Source of the DNA: Stomorhina lunata
Lineage: Eukaryota > Arthropoda > Insecta > Diptera > Rhiniidae
DNA: 64,000 nt
Assembly (NCBI GenBank): GCA_933228675.1
Contig: OW121741.1
Span: 53,921,186-53,985,185 of the forward strand
Direction of reading: 5' to 3'
Shown here: positions 58,409 through 64,000 of the stretch, piece after piece
Layout of the letters: each line of letters begins with the position of its first letter
How positions within the stretch are numbered: position 1 is the first letter of the stretch
Notes under the pieces: generated by a model
Databases searched by the model: none
What the model was told of the DNA's origin: nothing
What the model saw: the letters and a program-made list of their open reading frames with translations, nothing else
Translations under genes and position numbers: made by a program

Positions 58409-58822
58409 TTTCATGAACAGATTCTTCTTTGATCTTTTGTTATTGTAAATCTATTCTTAATATTTCTGATTGTTACATATCTACATTACATTGTAACTTA
58501 CGTTTTACACACATTTTATTGCTCATTCATGTCTAGTAATGATGTATGTTCGCTCAGAGACAATTATCACTCTCTCTCTCTCTCTCTCTTTACTTATATA
58601 TATTTAGAATTCGCCGTAATATATTCGAAGTAGAGTAGATATTATGAATGGTTTAATTCTTTCGAACTTGCGGTAAAATCCAAGAAGTGTAAAACGTAAG
58701 TCTCATTCGTAATCAAACACTGTAAGAAAAAGTTAACTTTGATCCGTGATCAAAGTAATATAAAAAATAAAGTATTCCTTATGTTGAAATAAATTCAAAA
58801 ATCTATTATTTATTCCTCAACA
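58409..58822 (+). repeat. BEL-2 LTR, second (shared middle LTR)
   Basis: About 414 bp, matching the first LTR except for the missing 45 bp, an altered start (TTTCATGAACAG versus TGTTCATAAACAG) and a longer (CT)n run near 58571. Preceded by the purine-rich CAGGGTGGCGCGGGA, likely the polypurine tract. Confidence 0.85.
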
Positions 58823-58916
58823 TAAGAGTTGGTCCTTCGAACCGGATTAGCCAGTCTACCCGGAATTTTTACTAAATAGTTCTATCAACGTAAATAAGCT
58901 ATTTCTAGTGACACAA

Positions 58917-61900
58917 ATGATTGAAGACATGAATTCCTTGGTGATCTTCAGAGGCCGTTTGAAGAGCTCACTGACGCGACTTCTTTCCTTTGCTGAAAGC
59001 CCGCCTGATGACTGTACCTTCGAGAACGTATTATGCCGATTGGAACGCTTAGAAGAGGTATGGCAGGGATTTGTCAAATCTACTGATGAACTGCATCAAT
59101 ATAAAGGTGAGGAAAATTTTGTCGACCCAGAAATCGATTTTGAGACATATGAGGACAAATATTTGGCAACACGAGGTAAGCTATACGCGTTGAGAACAAA
59201 GTACGCTCCGAAGGCAGCCGAAGATTCTAGCAACAACGAAGCTATAGAAAAGTTAACGGAACAACAAGCCACGTTTTTGCAAGCATTTTCCACCACTAAC
59301 GCTGGCAAAGAAAACGAATTGCCACGAATCAACATTCCAACGTTTAACGGTCTATACAAAGACTGGCCCAGCTTCAAAGACTTGTTCGAAAGTACAGTCG
59401 ACTCAAAAGCAACATTGTCGAATACTCAAAAATTCCACTACCTGAAGTCATTGCTGAAGGATGATGCTGCTCGACTAATTCAACACATACCCGTTACTAA
59501 CGCTGCTTACAAGACCGCGTGGATCCGTCTAAACGATAGATATGATCGCCCTAAACACATAATTAATTCTTTCATTGAAGCCTTTATGATATTGCCTTCT
59601 ACCTCAATGGAAAATGGTGCAATTCTAAGAAAAATTTCGGACGAGGCTAATGAAATAATTCGAGGTCTTGAAGCTATTGGTAAAAACGATAGAGACTGTT
59701 GGCTCATTTACATGCTGCTCGCCAAGGTTGATCCTGAATCAAAAAGTCGTTGGATCCATGACAGCCGCAACAATCCATGCCCAACTATCGTGGACTTCTT
59801 TGATTTTCTGGACAACAGATGTGAGGAATTGGAACTGTGTCAACGTAAGGTATCTGCCCAAGGTAAACCAGGTAACGCAAATAGATTCCAAAACAACAAT
59901 GCAAAATGTTTAGTGAGTATAAATGGCAAATTAAACACGTGCTTTAAATGTAAGTCGATAAATCACACAATTTTCAAATGCCCTTTGTTTCTCCAATTGT
60001 CGTTGAGTGAACGTCGAAATTTTGTGAAGGAAGCCTCCTTGTGTTACAACTGCCTCAGAAGTGGTCATGCTGTTTTAAACTGTCCATCAAAAAACACGTG
60101 TAAGGAATGTCGTCAACGTCATCACACTGTACTTCATTTGTCCACTGCTCCAACAATCGGTAGACCTCAAGCTGCTGAAACACCAACGGTGCATTTGCCT
60201 GGTCCATCCACATCTTCCGCTGGCCCTTGGTCAACCGTCGCTAATGTTGCTTGTCCAGTTTCATTACCTACATTGCCAGTACAGTTTCGTGATACTAAGA
60301 GAAGACATCAAACGGAATTTATTATGCCTACTGCCCTAGTTCAAGTTAAGAATCGATCAGGTCAACTGATCACCTGTCGCGCTTTGCTAGATTCCGCCTC
60401 TAAGCTATCATATATCACCGAAAGTTGCGCTCAACGCTTAGGACTTCCTCGATACCCCTCTAAGGTTTTAGTCAGCGGAATCTCATCGGTAAAAGCTGAA
60501 ACCACTCGTGGATCATGTCACATTTCGGTACAATCGCGGGTGTCCCAAAACGCTCTCGATGCAGTGGTTCATGTTCTCTCGCAAATTACAACATCGCTTC
60601 CAACTCAGTCATTCAACAATCAAGCTGCGGAATACTTAAAGGATTTGGCCCTTGCTGATCCGTTTTATAACGTCTCATCCCAGATTGACATTTTGTTTGG
60701 CCTTGAGCATATTTGGAACATACTAACATTCGATAGACGCTATGACTCACAGGGAAACACTGTAACAATCTCATCAATATTTGGATGGGTTGTAACTTGT
60801 GTTGAAATATTACAGGTTAGTAATCAAAATATGACTCTTGTTTCAACCGTAGATATTGATCGGTGCTTGCGAAGTTTTTGGGAATTAGAAGAGTCCGAAC
60901 ACCACGTGAAAATTGACCCTGATGACGCCTTCGTAGAATCCCACTTCAAATCGACCCATTCTCGTGCAAGGGATGGTAAATATGTGGTTCAGCTTCCATT
61001 CAAGATGGATGAACCTCGCTTTGGAAATACTCTTACTGGTGCTCTGTCTCGTTTCTATGCCGTAGAAAGACGACTTCAACGAAATTCCAGTCTAAGAGAA
61101 CAGTATAACAAGTTCATGCGTGAGTATGAAAACCTAGGCCACATGCGGCAAATCCATCCGAAAGATGTCGACATCAGCGATGGTAAAATTTTCTACTTGC
61201 CTCACCATCCAGTTCTTGGTGAAAAGTTACGAGTTGTCTTTGATGGTTCCTTCCAAGACTCTAATGGAATTTCACTCAACAACACTCTACACATTGGTCC
61301 AAGCATCCAAAGAGATCTATTCTCAGTTTGCTTACGTTTTCGATTCCATCGTTTCGTTTTCTCAGCCGACATAGTTAAGATGTTCCGGCAGATATGGATT
61401 TCTGAAAATCATAAAAATTACCAGCGTATAATCTGGGGAGAATCGCCCTCGGTACAAATCAAACACTATCAATTGTGTACTGTAACTTACGGAACAGCAT
61501 GTGCTCCGTACCTATCAGTTCGTGTTCTACAACAATTGGCCCAAGATTACAAATCAACTCACCCCATAGCTTCAAAGGTTTTGCTTGAAGACTTCTATGT
61601 TGATGATGTACTCACCGGTGCTGCTTCGGAAGAGGAAATCATTTCCAAGCGTGACGATTTAACAAATTTATTATCTCAGGCAGGTCTAGAATTAAGAAAG
61701 TGGATTTCAAATTTCCCTCGTATTTCAGTGAGTACTCAAGATCTCACATTCCTCAAATCTCCTAATGAAGATGTCAAGAAGGTTCTGGGAGTCTACTGGG
61801 AGCCTGCAGGGGACAAGTTGGGTTATAGAATCACTTTATCGACTAACATATCTTCTACAAAACGACAAGTCCTCTTAGATGTTTCTCGAATATTTGACCC

Positions 61901-64000
61901 CATGGGAATCCTATCTCCAATCGTGGTTCGATTCAAAATATTATTAAGAGAGCTTTGGTCCCAAAACCTCTCATGGGACGAAGTACTACCAACAAACCTT
62001 GCAGCCGTGTGGACACAATACCGAGATGATTTGCATATCTTACAAAATTTTAAACTTCCCCGATACATGCCAAATAGTAATTCATCGTTGGAGCTACATG
62101 GGTTCTCAGACGCCTCCATACAAGCCTACGCTGCATTTATTTATGCAAGATTTATTGACTCTTCGGGAACAACTAACGTAACGCTTCTCGCATCTAAAAC
62201 ACGAGTTGCCCCTATAAAGCAGAAATCGTTGCCCCGCCTGGAGCTATGTGGAGCTTTGTTATTATCGCGTCTACTAAAACGTATTCAAGAAGCTTTACCA
62301 CATGATTCCATTAAGGTTCGTGCTTGGTGCGACTCAACAATTGTGTTGTCGTGGCTCTCTCAACCACCCTTGAAATTAAAAACGTTTGAAGCAAATCGAA
62401 CTTCGGAAATTCTGGAAACTGTGCCTCGCAGATTCTGGGAACATGTCTCCTCAAAGGAAAATCCTGCTGATTGTGCTTCTCGAGGAATGTCAGCTTCAAA
62501 CCTACTTAGCTATGACCTGTGGTGGAATGGGCCTGACTGGCTAAGCGATAATTTGAAATATACTTCTATGTTAAATCGTTCTAACAATTTTGATATAATT
62601 ACAGATCCTGAAGCAGTAGTCGCACTAAGAACAAATTTCAGCACAATGGTCACGATCGTTGAAGACTACGACCCCATTGACTGGATTTTGAATCGCACAT
62701 CAAAATGGACAAAACTGGTTCGAATCTTGGCCTACATGTTCAAATTCGTTAATGGATCGAGGCATCAAACTAGCCACGTGTCCTGTCCCACGTTTGAGGA
62801 ACTTGAAAAAGCTAAACTAGTTTTGTTGAAATACGCTCAAAACACATTTAATGAAGACAGAGTCCGCTTACAGAAAAGCTGCTTTATTAGTTCGAGATCT
62901 CAATTGCTGAAACTGCATCCACTTTTAGACAGCCATGGCCTATTACGTGTTGGTGGTCGTCTACGAAATTCGGAACTAGATGTTGCTGCAAAAAACCCAA
63001 TAATTCTACCGAAGTCTAGCAGAATAACACATCTCATTCTAGAAGATTTGCATCAGCGGAATTTGCACCCCGGGGTCTCAGCACTCTTTGTCATCGCACG
63101 CCAAACGTATTGGATACTTGGCGCTCGAAATCTCATCCGAAAATTAACACATACTTGTTTCAAATGTTTCCGCCAACGTCACCTTACATCCCAGCAGTTA
63201 ATGGCCGATTTACCTAGTGTACGGGTTCGACAAGCCTTTCCATTCGAAAATGCAGGCTGTGATTACGCTGGCCCTTTTATGTTAAAGCAGTTTCCTGGAC
63301 GGAATGCTCGACGATCCAAGGGATACATTTGCCTGTTTGTCTGTCTAGTTACCTCAGCTATCCATCTAGAACTTGCAACTGATTTGAGCACAGAATGTTT
63401 TATTGCTGCTTTACGAAGATTTATAGCCCGAAGAGGAAAATGCCGGCAGATCTACAGTGACAACGGAAGAAACTTTCTTGGCGCTTCTCGTGAACTAAAC
63501 GAAATGCACCAAGTTATTATGTCACAAACCCACAACGAAATTGTATCCGCATCTTTGGCTGAAGACGGTATACAATGGAAGTTCATCCCACCCCTATCGC
63601 CACACTGGGGAGGAATTTGGGAGTCTGCAGTACGATCGGTAAAGCTTCATCTAAAACGAGTCATCATGAACACAGTATTGACGTTCGAGCAGATGCACAC
63701 ATTGCTCACTCAAATTGAAGCTGTTGTAAACTCAAGGCCTCTTGGTATTGCCCCAGATTCTGAAGACGGTTATTTGTCCCCAGCGCACTTTCTTATTGGT
63801 CGTCCCTACACTACGGTATCGGAAGGTGACTTGGCCTCCATACTTCCCAATAAGCTTAGTTATTGGCAACATGTTCAAAATATGTTTCAAGGTTTCTGGC
63901 ATAGATGGCATAAAGAATACCTCACATCTTTACAACATCGTTCAAAGTGGCATCATCCTCAACCCAATCTGATACCAGGTAATATTGTCGTTGTAAAAGA
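58917..64000 (+). CDS. BEL-2 gag-pol, copy 2 (open, runs off the window)
   Basis: Same protein as copy 1 but with TGG at the position of the copy 1 nonsense codon (61974-61976). The frame stays open for about 1,694 codons to the window edge; only about the last 50 residues are cut off. All motifs are kept: three zinc knuckles, protease DSAS, RT YVDD, RNase H, and integrase D, D, E. Differences from copy 1 include a Ser/Pro change near 61208, an Asp/Val change near 61881 and a Gln/His change near 63955. This is the only gag-pol here that looks capable of making the full polyprotein, which would drive reverse transcription and integration of BEL-2. Confidence 0.92.
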   Translation, partial: MIEDMNSLVIFRGRLKSSLTRLLSFAESPPDDCTFENVLCRLERLEEVWQGFVKSTDELHQYKGEENFVDPEIDFETYEDKYLATRGKLYALRTKYAPKAAEDSSNNEAIEKLTEQQATFLQAFSTTNAGKENELPRINIPTFNGLYKDWPSFKDLFESTVDSKATLSNTQKFHYLKSLLKDDAARLIQHIPVTNAAYKTAWIRLNDRYDRPKHIINSFIEAFMILPSTSMENGAILRKISDEANEIIRGLEAIGKNDRDCWLIYMLLAKVDPESKSRWIHDSRNNPCPTIVDFFDFLDNRCEELELCQRKVSAQGKPGNANRFQNNNAKCLVSINGKLNTCFKCKSINHTIFKCPLFLQLSLSERRNFVKEASLCYNCLRSGHAVLNCPSKNTCKECRQRHHTVLHLSTAPTIGRPQAAETPTVHLPGPSTSSAGPWSTVANVACPVSLPTLPVQFRDTKRRHQTEFIMPTALVQVKNRSGQLITCRALLDSASKLSYITESCAQRLGLPRYPSKVLVSGISSVKAETTRGSCHISVQSRVSQNALDAVVHVLSQITTSLPTQSFNNQAAEYLKDLALADPFYNVSSQIDILFGLEHIWNILTFDRRYDSQGNTVTISSIFGWVVTCVEILQVSNQNMTLVSTVDIDRCLRSFWELEESEHHVKIDPDDAFVESHFKSTHSRARDGKYVVQLPFKMDEPRFGNTLTGALSRFYAVERRLQRNSSLREQYNKFMREYENLGHMRQIHPKDVDISDGKIFYLPHHPVLGEKLRVVFDGSFQDSNGISLNNTLHIGPSIQRDLFSVCLRFRFHRFVFSADIVKMFRQIWISENHKNYQRIIWGESPSVQIKHYQLCTVTYGTACAPYLSVRVLQQLAQDYKSTHPIASKVLLEDFYVDDVLTGAASEEEIISKRDDLTNLLSQAGLELRKWISNFPRISVSTQDLTFLKSPNEDVKKVLGVYWEPAGDKLGYRITLSTNISSTKRQVLLDVSRIFDPMGILSPIVVRFKILLRELWSQNLSWDEVLPTNLAAVWTQYRDDLHILQNFKLPRYMPNSNSSLELHGFSDASIQAYAAFIYARFIDSSGTTNVTLLASKTRVAPIKQKSLPRLELCGALLLSRLLKRIQEALPHDSIKVRAWCDSTIVLSWLSQPPLKLKTFEANRTSEILETVPRRFWEHVSSKENPADCASRGMSASNLLSYDLWWNGPDWLSDNLKYTSMLNRSNNFDIITDPEAVVALRTNFSTMVTIVEDYDPIDWILNRTSKWTKLVRILAYMFKFVNGSRHQTSHVSCPTFEELEKAKLVLLKYAQNTFNEDRVRLQKSCFISSRSQLLKLHPLLDSHGLLRVGGRLRNSELDVAAKNPIILPKSSRITHLILEDLHQRNLHPGVSALFVIARQTYWILGARNLIRKLTHTCFKCFRQRHLTSQQLMADLPSVRVRQAFPFENAGCDYAGPFMLKQFPGRNARRSKGYICLFVCLVTSAIHLELATDLSTECFIAALRRFIARRGKCRQIYSDNGRNFLGASRELNEMHQVIMSQTHNEIVSASLAEDGIQWKFIPPLSPHWGGIWESAVRSVKLHLKRVIMNTVLTFEQMHTLLTQIEAVVNSRPLGIAPDSEDGYLSPAHFLIGRPYTTVSEGDLASILPNKLSYWQHVQNMFQGFWHRWHKEYLTSLQHRSKWHHPQPNLIPGNIVVVK

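Larger units (their letters stand above)
52596..64000 (+). mobile_element. BEL/Pao retrotransposon BEL-2 in tandem (LTR-internal-LTR-internal)
   Basis: The internal region 53055-58408 is followed by a second LTR (58409-58822) and a second internal region to the window edge. The internals differ at only a handful of positions in about 5 kb. Shared middle LTRs are expected from LTR-LTR recombination between sister copies, or from one element inserting exactly into the other's LTR. A third LTR is expected beyond 64000. Confidence 0.9.

Overview
This window looks like intronic or intergenic DNA from a dipteran, most likely a calyptrate fly. The reasons are its AT-richness, an Errantivirus with an env gene, several BEL/Pao elements, a 30-bp minisatellite built on CTATAGAAAAATTTTT, and (GTCT)n-bearing repeats that begin with a TACCCTTCACC hairpin. 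The species assignment is inference. No bacterial genes or CRISPR arrays are seen. Host coding sequence is limited to one recognisable exon (a PAP2-family lipid phosphatase resembling PLPP6, 24341-24961) and one unidentified terminal exon (37012-37261). Nearly everything else is transposable elements, often nested.

Layout. 1-933 is AT-rich with no gene. 934-1667 is a MITE with 24-bp perfect inverted ends. At its right edge begins a block (1668 to about 16.8 kb) that recurs at 25023 to about 32.1 kb, offset 23,355 bp in the left part and well over 99% identical there. The block holds a 3' RTE-clade LINE remnant, a TIR element with a long foldback hairpin and SAM-like exon fragments, a tRNA-derived SINE and a repeat with GGTACTTTTT modules (called repeat A here). 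Copy 1 alone was hit by an Errantivirus (4397-13501, 351-bp LTRs identical by eye, TSD TATT), which lost part of gag, protease and the RT N-terminus and later took a minus-strand LINE (7910-10917). Between the two blocks lie more repeat A, a TA-flanked pogo-like MITE, a candidate solo LTR, a 489-bp tandem and inverted repeat carrying three hammerhead ribozyme motifs, and the phosphatase exon.

From 29.5 to 52.6 kb, repeat A forms a tandem array of roughly 2.6-kb units broken by nested insertions: repeat B (32088-35934), a minisatellite plus host exon (36426-37382), a minus-strand BEL/Pao element (BEL-1, 38498-46430), and an inverted repeat B holding a decayed DD41D mariner (47684-51250). From 52596 to the end of the window a second BEL/Pao element (BEL-2) lies in LTR-internal-LTR-internal order. 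Its first gag-pol has one nonsense codon; the second copy is open to the window edge.

How the parts act together. Each retroelement carries its own replication set (Gag, protease, RT, RNase H, integrase, and Env for the Errantivirus). The best leads are the hammerhead-bearing 489-bp units, a set of twelve palindromic motifs in the Errantivirus leader where gypsy carries its insulator, a second zinc-knuckle ORF behind a good splice acceptor downstream of BEL-1 pol, and a host terminal exon embedded in repeat A. Homologies were recognised by eye, not by database search.
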